From Paenibacillus_E qinlingensis (GTDB lineage Bacteria > Bacillota > Bacilli > Paenibacillales > NBRC-103111): 64,000 bases of DNA. Position 1 is the first letter of the stretch, and each line of letters starts with the position of its first letter. Position numbers and translations under genes: made by a program. Under the pieces are notes generated by a model, which was not told the origin of the DNA, did not search any database, and worked only from the letters and a program-made list of their open reading frames with translations. Positions 8,541 through 17,589 of the stretch are shown in pieces. The DNA is taken from NCBI RefSeq assembly GCF_028746185.1, contig NZ_JAQIVH010000038.1:33250-97249 (forward strand). The letters are read 5' to 3'.

Positions 8541-9143
8541 ATGCACAATGATAAGTACATGAGGAAACTAGGTACGTTAGGTCGAGGGAACAACGAATTA
8601 TCTGATTTGTTAACTGACAGCACTGAGCACACTGAGTATGAAAAAAAAGAAGATCATTTAGTCGCTTTGAAGAAAGCTGTCTGGGCTGCAGCAATCCCGG
8701 ACCATCTCGATATCATTCATGTGGGGGAACAGCACATTCATATCTTCAGTTCCTCGGTTGAAGCACCCTATGTCATTCCCAACGGCATCCTCGATCTGAA
8801 TCATCAATTCAACTTAAAGAAAGCTCCCAACCAAAGGCAGATCGCACTGTGTATCAAATGGCTGTCTTGTCGGCTTCCACCCACCTTACAGACTTTCGCT
8901 TGTATCGGCAGAGGACTCCATGCCCTGCAACACTCACCCATTGAGCTTGAACAGGACCTCTATTGCTTACGCGAGGATTTCCTTCTTTTTGCGCAACAAA
9001 TAGCCCTCCAAGAGATTCATACCTTATCTGCTGAATACCCTGCCAAGCCCGATTGGTTACAGGAAGTTGTTGCCTTGCACTGTGTTATTCTAGCAGGATT
9101 GTTCAAATCAGGTGCCTCCAGATTCATGCCGCATCCGTTGTAA
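8541..9143 (+). CDS. hypothetical protein, unknown function
   Basis: 200 residues, soluble, with no signal peptide or membrane segment. The first ~45 residues are polar and rich in Glu/Asp/Lys/Thr. The remainder alternates hydrophobic and charged stretches with several His residues (HVGEQHIHIF). I recognise no domain. The gene is believable because it has AGGTGAGG placed 8 bases before the ATG, its own promoter-like sequence and a terminator straight after the stop. Codon use looks like its neighbours. It sits between a response regulator and a hydrolase, with independent transcription signals on both sides, so context says little. Confidence 0.75.
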   Translation: MHNDKYMRKLGTLGRGNNELSDLLTDSTEHTEYEKKEDHLVALKKAVWAAAIPDHLDIIHVGEQHIHIFSSSVEAPYVIPNGILDLNHQFNLKKAPNQRQIALCIKWLSCRLPPTLQTFACIGRGLHALQHSPIELEQDLYCLREDFLLFAQQIALQEIHTLSAEYPAKPDWLQEVVALHCVILAGLFKSGASRFMPHPL

Positions 9144-9194
9144 TCCACTTCCTTAACGGAACTAATCGAATTCAATATGAGGAATATGCGTGAT

Positions 9195-9222
9195 AAAGTC
9201 ACTGGACACAGTGGCTTTTTAT
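9195..9222 (+). terminator. Terminator of the gene at 8541
   Basis: AAAGTCACTG and CAGTGGCTTT pair across GACA (9195-9218, one G-T pair), followed by TTATT. Confidence 0.85.
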
Positions 9223-9375
9223 TACGTACACGCATCCTTTACAAGACCATTTAAGCTATTGGATCAAGCAAATATATCGAGATTTGTATTTTCCGTTCTA
9301 TTAGTTAGGCACGCTAAATATGAGTAGGGATTATTACCTCTATTTACTTGTTATCTTTGATTGGGAGAGGGGGCA

Positions 9376-10074
9376 ATGAAGATGAAAGTTCAACAACTTG
9401 TTGAAGGTGTTTATCTGTTACCACTTGGGACCGTTAATGCGTACTTCATCCAAGCGGAGGATGGTCTTATTCTGATAGACACCGGCACGCCAGGAAGTGC
9501 TCCCCAAATTTTGGAGGGAATTCAAGCCATTGGCCACAAGCCGTCTGACTTGAAAACCATTCTACTGACGCATGGTCATCCTGACCATGTAGGTGGTACA
9601 GCTGCACTGAAGCGCGAGGTTCCGCAAGTAAAGATCTATATCAGCGAAGTGGATGCGCTGATCGTAGAGAAGGGGCAGCCGCAGCGACCGCTGACAGCAA
9701 CGCCTGGACTGATGAATAAACTGTTGTTCCGTTTATTCATCAAAGAAACGCCGATAGAAACCTTTCCTATCGACGGCTATCTAAAAGCGAATGACACGCT
9801 TGACTTCGCTGCTGGTTTGCAAACGATCCCTGCTCCCGCGCATAGCGCAGGGCAACTGGCCTTGCTGCTGCCGAAGCAAGGCGGCGTGATGTTCGCCGCG
9901 GATGCAGCGGCGAATATGATGGGCCTTGGCTGGAGCATCGGCCACGAGAACTTCTCGCAAGCGAAGCAGGACTTGATACGCCTAGGGAAGGCGGAGTTCA
10001 ACGTCGCTTGCTTTGGCCATGGCAAGCCTTTGCTCGCGAAGGCTTCGCAAACGTTTCGAGCCAAATGGGCGTAG
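9376..10074 (+). CDS. metallo-beta-lactamase-fold hydrolase
   Basis: 232 residues from the ATG at 9376, chosen because GGGAGAGGGGG stands directly upstream; a TTG at 9361 would overlap that ribosome site. The fold's metal site is visible: THGHPDHVGG (HxHxDH) near residue 70, a downstream APAHSAGQ His, an ADAAA Asp and a C-terminal FGHG His. The opening VYLLPLGTVNAYFI and LILIDTG strands match the glyoxalase-II-like branch. The substrate is unknown; members include thioesterases, lactonases and quorum-quenching enzymes. The gene is monocistronic, and the base composition rises in GC toward its 3' end. Confidence 0.88.
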   Translation: MKMKVQQLVEGVYLLPLGTVNAYFIQAEDGLILIDTGTPGSAPQILEGIQAIGHKPSDLKTILLTHGHPDHVGGTAALKREVPQVKIYISEVDALIVEKGQPQRPLTATPGLMNKLLFRLFIKETPIETFPIDGYLKANDTLDFAAGLQTIPAPAHSAGQLALLLPKQGGVMFAADAAANMMGLGWSIGHENFSQAKQDLIRLGKAEFNVACFGHGKPLLAKASQTFRAKWA

Positions 10075-10091
10075 TTTGGTGGATCAGAGGA

Positions 10092-10329
10092 GTTAGTCGA
10101 TTATTTCGACTAGCTCGGGCCAAATTACTCCCCCGGCGCCCTTTAGTCCGATTTTGCCGAATTAATCCCGCTACGCGCGTCCATACATCTTAGTTAGTCC
10201 GAAATTGCCTAACTAAATCGCCCCAAACGACCCTCAAGCTAGGAAAACGGAGAAATAGTTCGGTAGAATCGGACTATTTCACCGTTTTCACAAGAACTCC
10301 CCGGTTTAGTTCGGGAAAATCGGACTACA
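10092..10329. repeat. Cluster of five palindromic repeats (TAGTTCGG-AATCGGACTA family)
   Basis: Copies lie at 10092-10114, 10142-10166, 10190-10220, 10254-10279 and 10305-10329. Each is a 23-31 base imperfect palindrome of the form TTAGTYCG - short A/T centre - CGRACTAA. In the fourth copy ATAGTTCG and CGGACTAT pair with one G-U. The copies are spaced by about 25-35 bases of unrelated sequence. They fill the gap between the MBL hydrolase and the CLC terminator, where no gene is seen. Confidence 0.72.
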
Positions 10330-10344
10330 ACGAGGGTTTCAACA

Positions 10345-10395
10345 AATAAAACAGACCGTCCACAAGTAGACTTATCTACTTTACAGGACGGCCTG
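10345..10395 (-). terminator. Terminator of the CLC gene
   Basis: On the minus strand CAGGCCGTCC pairs with GGACGGTCTG and the interior also pairs (AAGTAGATAAGTCTACTT), followed by TTTTATTTG. Confidence 0.9.
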
Positions 10396-10406
10396 TGTAC
10401 ACTCAC

Positions 10407-11714
10407 TCACTCTTTCTTCTTTACCTTGATCGAAGCCAGTGTTGCTCCCTCGGGCACAACGTGTCTTCTCGATTTGGACAAACCGATTCGCTGTGACGTG
10501 TATATCCCTGAGTGGCCGGAGAACAAATAGCTCACGATGCACGCCATGAACATGTAGAGGATCCCCTCGGAGCCGAATAACTCAACGCCCATGATGAAGC
10601 AAGCTAGCGGGGTGTTCGTCGCGCCACTGAATACAGCGATTAGCCCTAGCGCCGCTAAGAATGGCGCAGAAAGGCCCAATAAATCAGCTAGCGAATTGCC
10701 CAGGGTGGCACCAACAACGAACAGCGGGGTTACTTCCCCGCCGAGATAACCAGCGCCGAGCGTGAGCGCGGTGAATACCGTTTTCCACAAGAAGGCGAAG
10801 TGAGCTACCGGCTCTTCAAAAGCTTGCTGCAGTAAAGGGATGCCCAGCCCCAGATAGTCCCTCGTTCTGAATACCGCAACAAGCGCGATAATGACAAGGC
10901 CGCCGACAAAGGCTCGCAATACTGGGTTCGCGAATAGCCGCGTGTACAGCTTTTTCATCCCATGAGTAAGCTCGCTAAAGAGGATACTAGCTAATCCGAA
11001 AAGGATCGACGCCAACACAACCTTGAGTATAACCCCTGTGGATAACTCTGGTACGCTCCCCATGGCATAGTGAATATGTTGTATCCCCCAGGCTAGGGTA
11101 ACGAGATGCGCTACCAAGCTGGCAATAAAGCATGGGATCAGCGCCTGATACCTCACCATTCCAATGGCGACCACTTCCAAGCCGAAGACGGTTCCGGCAA
11201 GCGGTGTCCCAAAAACAGAGCCAAACCCGCTGCTGATGCCGCACATGAGCAAAATTTTGCGATCCGCCTCGTCCACACGGAAGATACGCCCTATCCACTC
11301 AGCGAAGCTTCCCCCCATTTGCACAGCTGTCCCTTCACGACCTGCTGATCCGCCAAATACGTGCGTGACCAGCGTCCCCATGAGCACCAGTGGAGCCATA
11401 CGAAAAGGAATCGCTTCCTTCCCTCCGTGCAGCTGTTCTAGGATCAGGTTATTCCCCCGGCCTGAATTTTTGCCCATTTTCAGATAGATATAAGCCATCA
11501 GCGCCCCGCCTAGAGGTAAAAGGAACAACAACCATGGGTGGTTCATTCGCTTCTCGGTAACAAGATCTAAGCTGGCTAGGAACAGCGCCGAAGCTGAACC
11601 TGTCACAATCCCCACTAGACTTCCATAGAAAATCCATTTAATAAATGAACCTATTAATGCAACATGCATGAATGCAGCGGCGTGTGCAGCGAGTGCCCTT
11701 AGACGATGTTTCAA
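10407..11714 (-). CDS. CLC-family antiporter, possibly fluoride-type (CLC-F)
   Basis: 435 residues with 10 or more hydrophobic segments. The CLC pore loops are visible. GREGT is at 125-129, where the chloride-type motif is GREGP and Glu127 is the gating glutamate. GRGNN near residue 85 occupies the place of the GSGIP loop. GGEVTPLF lies in the third loop. The GREGT and non-GSGIP loops are, from memory, features of the fluoride/proton CLC-F clade, so fluoride export is a reasonable hypothesis. No fluoride riboswitch is visible upstream. The start is TTG with AGGGGTGAG upstream. The gene lies 34 bases after the SulP gene on the same strand, so they are probably co-transcribed. Confidence 0.85.
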   Translation of the reverse strand: MKHRLRALAAHAAAFMHVALIGSFIKWIFYGSLVGIVTGSASALFLASLDLVTEKRMNHPWLLFLLPLGGALMAYIYLKMGKNSGRGNNLILEQLHGGKEAIPFRMAPLVLMGTLVTHVFGGSAGREGTAVQMGGSFAEWIGRIFRVDEADRKILLMCGISSGFGSVFGTPLAGTVFGLEVVAIGMVRYQALIPCFIASLVAHLVTLAWGIQHIHYAMGSVPELSTGVILKVVLASILFGLASILFSELTHGMKKLYTRLFANPVLRAFVGGLVIIALVAVFRTRDYLGLGIPLLQQAFEEPVAHFAFLWKTVFTALTLGAGYLGGEVTPLFVVGATLGNSLADLLGLSAPFLAALGLIAVFSGATNTPLACFIMGVELFGSEGILYMFMACIVSYLFSGHSGIYTSQRIGLSKSRRHVVPEGATLASIKVKKKE

Positions 11715-11748
11715 CGTTAATTCTCACCCCTCATTGAAAGGCCTAGTG

Positions 11749-13188
11749 TTACAGTGGTCCAACTCGATCCATCAGAAGCTTGCTTTCCGCGTTCAAGCCA
11801 ATTATCGTGACCGTCTTATTAATTTGTTCGTATCTTTGCATGGCTTTGGCAATCGCCGTCACGGCCGAATGATCCCATACATGAGAAGCGCTAAAATCGA
11901 TAACGATTGCTTCCGGGTCATTTTTATAATCGAAAAGCTCTACAAAATGCGCCATCGTACCGAAGAACAGCTGTCCCGTTATCCGATACACTTTGGAACC
12001 ATTCTTCTCTATACTGGCATGAGCCTTAATTCTTGCAGATCGCCAACCATAGACCAATGCACTCAAAATCACACCAGCTACAACGCCTAAAGCCAAGTCG
12101 GATGTTGCCAAAACGACGGCGACCGTCACGATCATAACCAAGGCATCGCTCCGCGGAATTCTAGCTAACGTCCGCAGTGAACGCCAATCGAAGGTCCCTA
12201 TCGATACCATGAACATCACGCCAACTAGCGCTCCCATCGGAATTTGCCGAACGACATCACCAAGAACAAGAATAAGGAATAGCAGAAACACCCCGGATAC
12301 GAACGTCGATAACCGCGCTCTCCCTCCGGATTTCACGTTGATAACCGTTTGCCCGATCATCGCACACCCTGCCATTCCACCGAACAACCCTGAGACCACA
12401 TTCGCGATCCCTTGGCCTTTGACCTCTTTATTTTTATCACTTTTCGTTTCCGTCATCTCATCTACAATCGTGGCCGTCATCAGTGATTCCGTCATACCAA
12501 CAACTGCAAGGGCTAAGGAGAACGGCAGCATGCGCCAGATGAGCTCAAAGGACAAATCAATTTGTGGAATATGGAAAAATGGCAGCTCTTGTGTGATTTT
12601 GCCCATATCTCCAACGGTTCGAAGATCTAGATGCAGACTCATAGCAATGATCGTCATAACAACAATAGCCACTAAGGGTGAGGGCACTGCCTGCGTGAAT
12701 CGCGGCAACACATAAATAATAACCAGCGTACCAGCAATCATCAGGAGCATTTGCCAATTCGCCCCTTCAAAACTGGGGAACTGCGCCATGAAAATAATGA
12801 TCGCCAAGGCATTCACGAATCCCGTCATGACCGAATGGGGGATAAAGGTAATGAATCTGCCCCATTTCAAAAGCCCCATCACATACTGGAGAACGCCGGT
12901 AAGTATCGTCGCGGCAAATAAATACTCGATACCGTATTTTGCCACGACAGGACCCATTAACGAAGCCATAGCGCCAGTTGCTGCCGAAATCATCCCTCTG
13001 CGACCGCCTACTATGGAAATCGTCACAGCAATACAAAAAGAGGCATACAGCCCCACCATCGGGTCTACGCCCGCTAAGATCGAAAAGGCGATAGCCTCGG
13101 GAATTAGCGCTAAGGCGACAGTTATCCCCGCGAGTACATCCTTCCGGACGTTGGAGAACCACGCCATTTTAAACCTATGAACCAACAA
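11749..13188 (-). CDS. SulP-family anion transporter with STAS domain
   Basis: 479 residues. About 12-14 membrane segments span residues 10-375, opening with the family's DVLAGITVALALIPEAIAFS. A C-terminal STAS domain (about 385-479) contains VIDFSASHVWDHSAVTAI. SulP proteins carry sulfate, bicarbonate or other anions, often with sodium or protons, and the substrate cannot be fixed here. The chosen TTG start follows AAGGAG by 10 bases; an ATG eight codons in (13167) is the alternative. A TATAAT-like -10 lies at 13264-13269. The CLC gene downstream is probably in the same transcript, giving a two-gene anion transport unit. Confidence 0.9.
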   Translation of the reverse strand: MLVHRFKMAWFSNVRKDVLAGITVALALIPEAIAFSILAGVDPMVGLYASFCIAVTISIVGGRRGMISAATGAMASLMGPVVAKYGIEYLFAATILTGVLQYVMGLLKWGRFITFIPHSVMTGFVNALAIIIFMAQFPSFEGANWQMLLMIAGTLVIIYVLPRFTQAVPSPLVAIVVMTIIAMSLHLDLRTVGDMGKITQELPFFHIPQIDLSFELIWRMLPFSLALAVVGMTESLMTATIVDEMTETKSDKNKEVKGQGIANVVSGLFGGMAGCAMIGQTVINVKSGGRARLSTFVSGVFLLFLILVLGDVVRQIPMGALVGVMFMVSIGTFDWRSLRTLARIPRSDALVMIVTVAVVLATSDLALGVVAGVILSALVYGWRSARIKAHASIEKNGSKVYRITGQLFFGTMAHFVELFDYKNDPEAIVIDFSASHVWDHSAVTAIAKAMQRYEQINKTVTIIGLNAESKLLMDRVGPL

Positions 13189-13296
13189 CCTAGCACCACT
13201 CCTTCTTCGTGTTTCTTGACCTTTCAGTCTCAGAAAAGTCGGGTCCGTTCGTCAACTTGTCTCATTATACACAAATGTTCGACATCCCTCTAGATC

Positions 13297-13338
13297 AAAA
13301 ATAAAAAGCACAGCACACTCCAAAGGAGTGCACTGTAC
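13297..13338 (-). terminator. Terminator of the DHA2 exporter gene
   Basis: On the minus strand GTACAGTGCACTCC and GGAGTGTGCTGTGC pair (three G-U) across TTT, followed by TTTTTATTTTT. Confidence 0.9.
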
Positions 13339-13362
13339 TTAACCGAGAGGCTTCTATTTGTC

Positions 13363-14856
13363 TTACGATGCGTGTACTGGTTTGTGATTTGTCACAACTT
13401 CTGTTTCTTCTTCCTCCGCTTGACCTACACGTTTGATGAAGAAGGACAGCACCAAGCCGACAACCGCGATTCCAATAATAACTAAATAAGAATCATTAAT
13501 CCCCTGAATGGATGCTTCTTTAATCATATCCTTCGTAGCAGTCGCCGTTTTACCTGCGGTCATTAACTCGATGACATGAGATTTGGTTCTAGTTGTCATA
13601 ACGGTAATCAATAGTGCCGTACCAACGCCGCCAGCCACTTGCTTAATGGTATTGGATATCGCAGTACCGTGCGCATTCAGCCTTGCAGGCAATTGATTGA
13701 GCCCCGCCGTCGTGATCGGCATTAAGAATAGTGCCATACCAAATCGACGTCCTGTGGACATGAGAACTAGGTACGTATAACTTGTGGAATCCGTCAAATT
13801 GATGAATCCAAGCGTGGTTATGATCGTAATGACCATCCCGATAATGGACAACCACTTCGCTCCGAATTTATCGAACAGCTTGCCAGCTATTGGCATCATT
13901 AAGCCCATAAGCAATGCGCCAGGAAGCATAAGAATACCAGACTCTAACGCCGTATATCCGCGAGCATTTTGCAAATACAGCGGAAGCAACATCATATCCG
14001 CGTACATAACCATGGTTACTGCGATATTGATTAAAGTGGTCAAAGTAAACATGTTATGTTTAAATGCCCTAAGATCTAGTAATGGTTCTTTGATAACCAG
14101 TTGTCGCCATGTAAACAAAATTAATGCAACTACACCTACAATAATAGATAAGATAACTTCTGCGCTTGACCAACCTTTGCCACCAGCACTACTAAAGCCG
14201 TACAGAAGGAAACCGAATCCGATCGTTGAAAGGATGGCACCCCACATATCAATTTTGGGATATTGACGTTCAGATACATTTTTCAGATAGATAAAAGCGA
14301 CGGCAATCACGACAACAACAATTGGAATAATACCGTAGAAAAGAGTACGCCACGAATAGTGTTCCAAAATATAACCAGCTAGAGCAGGACCTACGGCAGG
14401 AGCAAAAATGATAGCCAATCCAACCATTCCCATTGCTCCTCCACGCTTTTCTGGAGGGAAGATCGTTAAAATAACATTCATCAGAAGCGGCATGATAATA
14501 CCTGCCCCTGCTGCTTGAATCAGACGACCCGTCAACAACATCTCAAAACCTGGCGCCACGGCGGAAACAATGGTACCGATGAGGAAAATAATCATCGACG
14601 CTTGGAATAGCTCCCGCGTCGTAAAGCGTTGCATGAGGAACGCTGTTATCGGAATCAACACACCGTTAACCAACATATAACCAGTGGTCAACCATTGTCC
14701 TGTTGAAGCGGCAATATTGAATTCGATCATGAGTGGCGGTAAGGCAACGCTCATAATCGTCTGATTCAGAACGGCAATGAATGCCCCCAGAATCATGACA
14801 AACAAAAGGGGACCTTTCTTAATAGAACTAGGATCAAATGCAGTAATTTTACTCAT
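13363..14856 (-). CDS. MFS multidrug exporter, DHA2 (EmrB/QacA) family
   Basis: 497 residues with about 14 hydrophobic segments, the size and layout of DHA2 drug/proton antiporters. Family signatures are visible: LNQTIMSVALPPL in the first helix, GQWLTTGYMLVNG, GRLIQAAGAGIIMPL, and motif C-like AIIFAPAVGPALAGYI with HYSWRTLF. The start follows AAAGGA. The gene is divergent from a TetR regulator 229 bases away, the classic arrangement for substrate-inducible export. Candidate regulatory DNA between them includes TTGACA at 14890 and an inverted TATAATA/TATTATA pair at about 14904-14935. Substrate unknown; LmrB-like and lincosamide exporters are relatives. Confidence 0.92.
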   Translation of the reverse strand: MSKITAFDPSSIKKGPLLFVMILGAFIAVLNQTIMSVALPPLMIEFNIAASTGQWLTTGYMLVNGVLIPITAFLMQRFTTRELFQASMIIFLIGTIVSAVAPGFEMLLTGRLIQAAGAGIIMPLLMNVILTIFPPEKRGGAMGMVGLAIIFAPAVGPALAGYILEHYSWRTLFYGIIPIVVVVIAVAFIYLKNVSERQYPKIDMWGAILSTIGFGFLLYGFSSAGGKGWSSAEVILSIIVGVVALILFTWRQLVIKEPLLDLRAFKHNMFTLTTLINIAVTMVMYADMMLLPLYLQNARGYTALESGILMLPGALLMGLMMPIAGKLFDKFGAKWLSIIGMVITIITTLGFINLTDSTSYTYLVLMSTGRRFGMALFLMPITTAGLNQLPARLNAHGTAISNTIKQVAGGVGTALLITVMTTRTKSHVIELMTAGKTATATKDMIKEASIQGINDSYLVIIGIAVVGLVLSFFIKRVGQAEEEETEVVTNHKPVHAS

Positions 14857-15085
14857 ATCATTATTCCTTTCAAATTCAATTTCTAACTAATTGACAATGT
14901 GTTGTATAATAAACTTGATGTAAATAGTATTATAGTCATCAAACCTCATGTTCACAAGCAACAGCTTTTTTATAAATGTTTATTAGTTAACAGTTTTAAT
15001 GAATTTGTCGTCTACCCCTTACATAATCCACAAATCAAGTCGAAATTGTCGTATATCCTATTAAGGAAGAAGGAACTGATTACTT

Positions 15086-15664
15086 ATGACAAGCAAATTA
15101 CAACGAACAGATCCCCGCGTGCTTCGTACAAGGCTTTTGATTCGAGAAGCATTTATTGAATTACTTCAGGAGCTTGATGTTGAGAAAATTACCGTGAATC
15201 GTATTGCGGAGCGAGCAACGATTAATCGCGTTACCTTCTATCTTCATTATCGAGATATTCCAGATATGATTGATAAGTTAGCTGAGGAAATGATTAATGA
15301 AATCCATAGTATATTGAAGGAAGCACCAGATCCACCTGGTTTCAATATTCAGATCATCCTGAATATGCTTGAGCATATCGCGGAAAACTCCAATTTCTAT
15401 AAGGTACTTCTTGCTTCCAAGCGCATTCCTGTATTCACGGAACGGCTCATGAAGTTGATCGCTGATTTTATCACGAGTCGAATGGACAAGTTAGAGGCTT
15501 CGTCCTCTATAAATGTGAAGGTTAAGAGGGATATCGCCATCTGGTACGGCTCCTCAGCCATCATTGGCACGATCGTCTTCTGGCTTCGCAATGATTTGCC
15601 TTACACACCAGAATTCCTGGCTTTACAGCTTGCAGAGCTCCTGCATCTGCCCAAACCGGAATAA
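15086..15664 (+). CDS. TetR/AcrR-family repressor, probably of the adjacent exporter
   Basis: 192 residues. The N-terminal helix-turn-helix (about 12-60) reads RTRLLIREAFIELLQE, ITVNRIAERATINRVTFYLHY, typical of TetR regulators of the YxaF/LmrA type. The C-terminal ligand domain is helical and ends with a hydrophobic WYGSSAIIGTIVFWL helix often involved in dimerisation. The start follows GAAGGA with an 11-base spacer. It is divergent from the DHA2 exporter, so it probably represses that gene and itself in response to an exported compound. Confidence 0.9.
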   Translation: MTSKLQRTDPRVLRTRLLIREAFIELLQELDVEKITVNRIAERATINRVTFYLHYRDIPDMIDKLAEEMINEIHSILKEAPDPPGFNIQIILNMLEHIAENSNFYKVLLASKRIPVFTERLMKLIADFITSRMDKLEASSSINVKVKRDIAIWYGSSAIIGTIVFWLRNDLPYTPEFLALQLAELLHLPKPE

Positions 15665-15705
15665 TCCTGCAACCACGCGGGCATATTAGTTGCTATCCAG
15701 GTTAG

Positions 15706-15739
15706 CAAAAAAGGAGCGAACCAGAAATCGGTTCGCTCC
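15706..15739 (-). terminator. Terminator of the sugar ABC operon
   Basis: Reading leftward, GGAGCGAACC and GGTTCGCTCC pair across a 7-base loop, followed by a T-run. The inverted repeat could also serve the TetR gene from the other side. Confidence 0.92.
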
Positions 15740-15761
15740 CCTACATGCAATTGCAATCTTG

Positions 15762-17411
15762 TTACTTCTTCATCGTTTTATAAGCGTCGCTAATCTCTTT
15801 GTCGTAATCTTTTCCTCCAGCTCTTTCCCAACTGCCAAGCATCTCCGCATACGTTTTCTCGAAGTCCGCAGATATAATCACTTTAGAGATCCCTTCATAC
15901 AGGCTTTTCTCGATGACTGCTACGGTTTTCAGGGCTACAGGCCGAGGTGAGTCAATCACTGTGTTCGGTTTGCCGAATTTCTTGAAAATATCATAGTAAG
16001 TAACGAATGAATTGGCATATTCTTCTCGCTGCTTTTCGTCCGGAAGTGAAAGTGCTACTGACTTAAGGAGTTGTTCTTTGTTTAATGCAGGTCCCCCTTG
16101 CTGAACAATGGCAAGATCTCCCGCCAGAGATACCCACGTAGTTTTCTTGTTCAGTTCAGGATCAATCTGGACTTTAACTCCACCGTCATCCTTCCAGTTT
16201 ACTCCCTCGATTCCGCTTTGTACGGTCGCAAGATTCTTCGGTTGAACCATCCAGTTCAGATACTTCATAACAGCATCCGGGTTCTTACTGGATTTCGGAA
16301 CAGCCACAAGCATAGAGAAATCCGATACTTTTGACATAAGCTGAGATCCATCCGGACGTTTAAATGGTTCTACAGGTACCCAAGTTGCGGTTGGGACCGA
16401 CTTACGTGTAGCCACATTCATGTTCCAAGGTGTGTCGTTGGAATCGACGAAACCGGCAACACCACTGTTAACTTGTTGCGTAAATTGCTGCGAGTTCACA
16501 TCGGTGACGAATTCCTTGGAGATCAGTCCTTCTTTGTACACTTTGTTCATCCATTGGTAATAGGCTTTTCCTTCAGGCGTAGCAACGGAAGATGTGAAGA
16601 CACCATTCTTATAGTTGCCATCTGGCGCATAGAACTGATTACTCGGACCGTCCATATTGACGCCGAAGCCAAACATGGGACCATAGTAGAAGGCTTTCAT
16701 CGATTGGTTAATCGCAGGGAGAGCCCATGGGATCACTTTGTCTTTCCCTACGTTGCCTGGGTCTTTCTCTTTAAAAGCTTTCAATACCTGATAGAGTTCT
16801 TCGTTCGTAGTCGGATTCTTCATCCCTAGCGCATCAAGCCAGTCTTTACGAATCTTCATGTTAGGACCGGAATACGTGTTTGCTTTCAGGGCAGGAATCG
16901 CATACCGCTTACCTTTGTACATACCCACTTGGTCAAGCGCGACTTTGTTATTCTTTATCAAGTCTGGATATTTGGCTAGATACGTATCCAGCTCCCATAA
17001 TCCACCTTGTTCAGCGAATTTGAAGATTGTGTCCATGGAGTAGGTTAAAATAAGGTCAGGTGCTTCGCCGGAAGCCATCCACACATTCAATTTCTCCGAT
17101 TCCTGCGCTCTAGGCAGGGAAACGAATTCCACGTCCAGACCAATCTTCTTCGTTTCATCAATGACGTATTTAATAATCGAGTTATTGCCCAGGTTCTGAC
17201 CCTCTGGCGCATTCGCGCGGTCCCACAAGGTGACACGAATTTTGGCTGGTTTTTCAGGTTCTTTACTTGGTGCTGCTGAGTTACTGCCACTAGGTGAAGT
17301 TGTTGCTGTGCTAGCCCCGTCATCCTTGTTGGAGCAAGCAACCAAGAAACCCGAAAGCATGAGCATAGCCGTCAAACTTCCTAATACCCCTTTTTTAAAC
17401 ACCTTTACCAT
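15762..17411 (-). CDS. extracellular sugar-binding lipoprotein (family 1 SBP, LplA/YtcQ-type)
   Basis: 549 residues. A lipoprotein signal peptide ends at GFLVAC (Cys near residue 26), followed by a Ser/Thr/Ala/Pro linker. The size and motifs such as RVTLWDRAN, WMASGEAPDLI, GKRYAIPAL and NWMVQPKN match the long solute-binding proteins of oligosaccharide importers in Bacillus and Paenibacillus. It should capture substrate outside the membrane and deliver it to the two permeases upstream in the transcript. No ATPase is present, as usual for this class, which shares an MsmX-type ATPase encoded elsewhere. GGGAGG precedes the start. Neighbouring GH105 and YesMN genes suggest a pectin- or glycuronan-derived oligosaccharide. 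Confidence 0.93.
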   Translation of the reverse strand: MVKVFKKGVLGSLTAMLMLSGFLVACSNKDDGASTATTSPSGSNSAAPSKEPEKPAKIRVTLWDRANAPEGQNLGNNSIIKYVIDETKKIGLDVEFVSLPRAQESEKLNVWMASGEAPDLILTYSMDTIFKFAEQGGLWELDTYLAKYPDLIKNNKVALDQVGMYKGKRYAIPALKANTYSGPNMKIRKDWLDALGMKNPTTNEELYQVLKAFKEKDPGNVGKDKVIPWALPAINQSMKAFYYGPMFGFGVNMDGPSNQFYAPDGNYKNGVFTSSVATPEGKAYYQWMNKVYKEGLISKEFVTDVNSQQFTQQVNSGVAGFVDSNDTPWNMNVATRKSVPTATWVPVEPFKRPDGSQLMSKVSDFSMLVAVPKSSKNPDAVMKYLNWMVQPKNLATVQSGIEGVNWKDDGGVKVQIDPELNKKTTWVSLAGDLAIVQQGGPALNKEQLLKSVALSLPDEKQREEYANSFVTYYDIFKKFGKPNTVIDSPRPVALKTVAVIEKSLYEGISKVIISADFEKTYAEMLGSWERAGGKDYDKEISDAYKTMKK

Positions 17412-17492
17412 ACTGCTTCCTCCCTAGTATTCATTTGCAGACCTACTCGTTGAACTGGGATTTCACCCATATCTTGTTGAGATAACACTTTA

Positions 17493-17524
17493 CTTAAGCG
17501 CTTGCATTGTAAATATAGGCGCTT
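17493..17524 (-). promoter_or_regulatory. cre-like site and inverted repeat upstream of the binding-protein gene
   Basis: CTTAAGCGCTTGCA (17493-17506) matches the CcpA cre consensus at about 11 of 14 positions. It overlaps an inverted repeat AAGCGC/GCGCTT (17496-17501, 17519-17524) in the 178-base gap between permease and binding protein. It could be a weak operator or an intra-operon RNA hairpin that sets relative expression. Confidence 0.35.
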
Positions 17525-17589
17525 TCATGCTGCGTTTCTATTCGATAATTTTGACATTTTGATAGTTTTTTTGATATTCAGCTTATTCT

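Noticed and set aside
10092..10329. CRISPR array
   Set aside because: The repeats are imperfect palindromes differing from each other, with variable length and spacing, and no cas gene is present.
13189..13296. Fluoride riboswitch upstream of the SulP-CLC operon
   Set aside because: No GGNGAUGG...CC-type core or pseudoknot pairing could be found in the leader on the minus strand.
15690..15950. Plus-strand 86-codon frame at the end of the binding-protein gene
   Set aside because: It lies antisense to the conserved C-terminus of the solute-binding protein and crosses its terminator.
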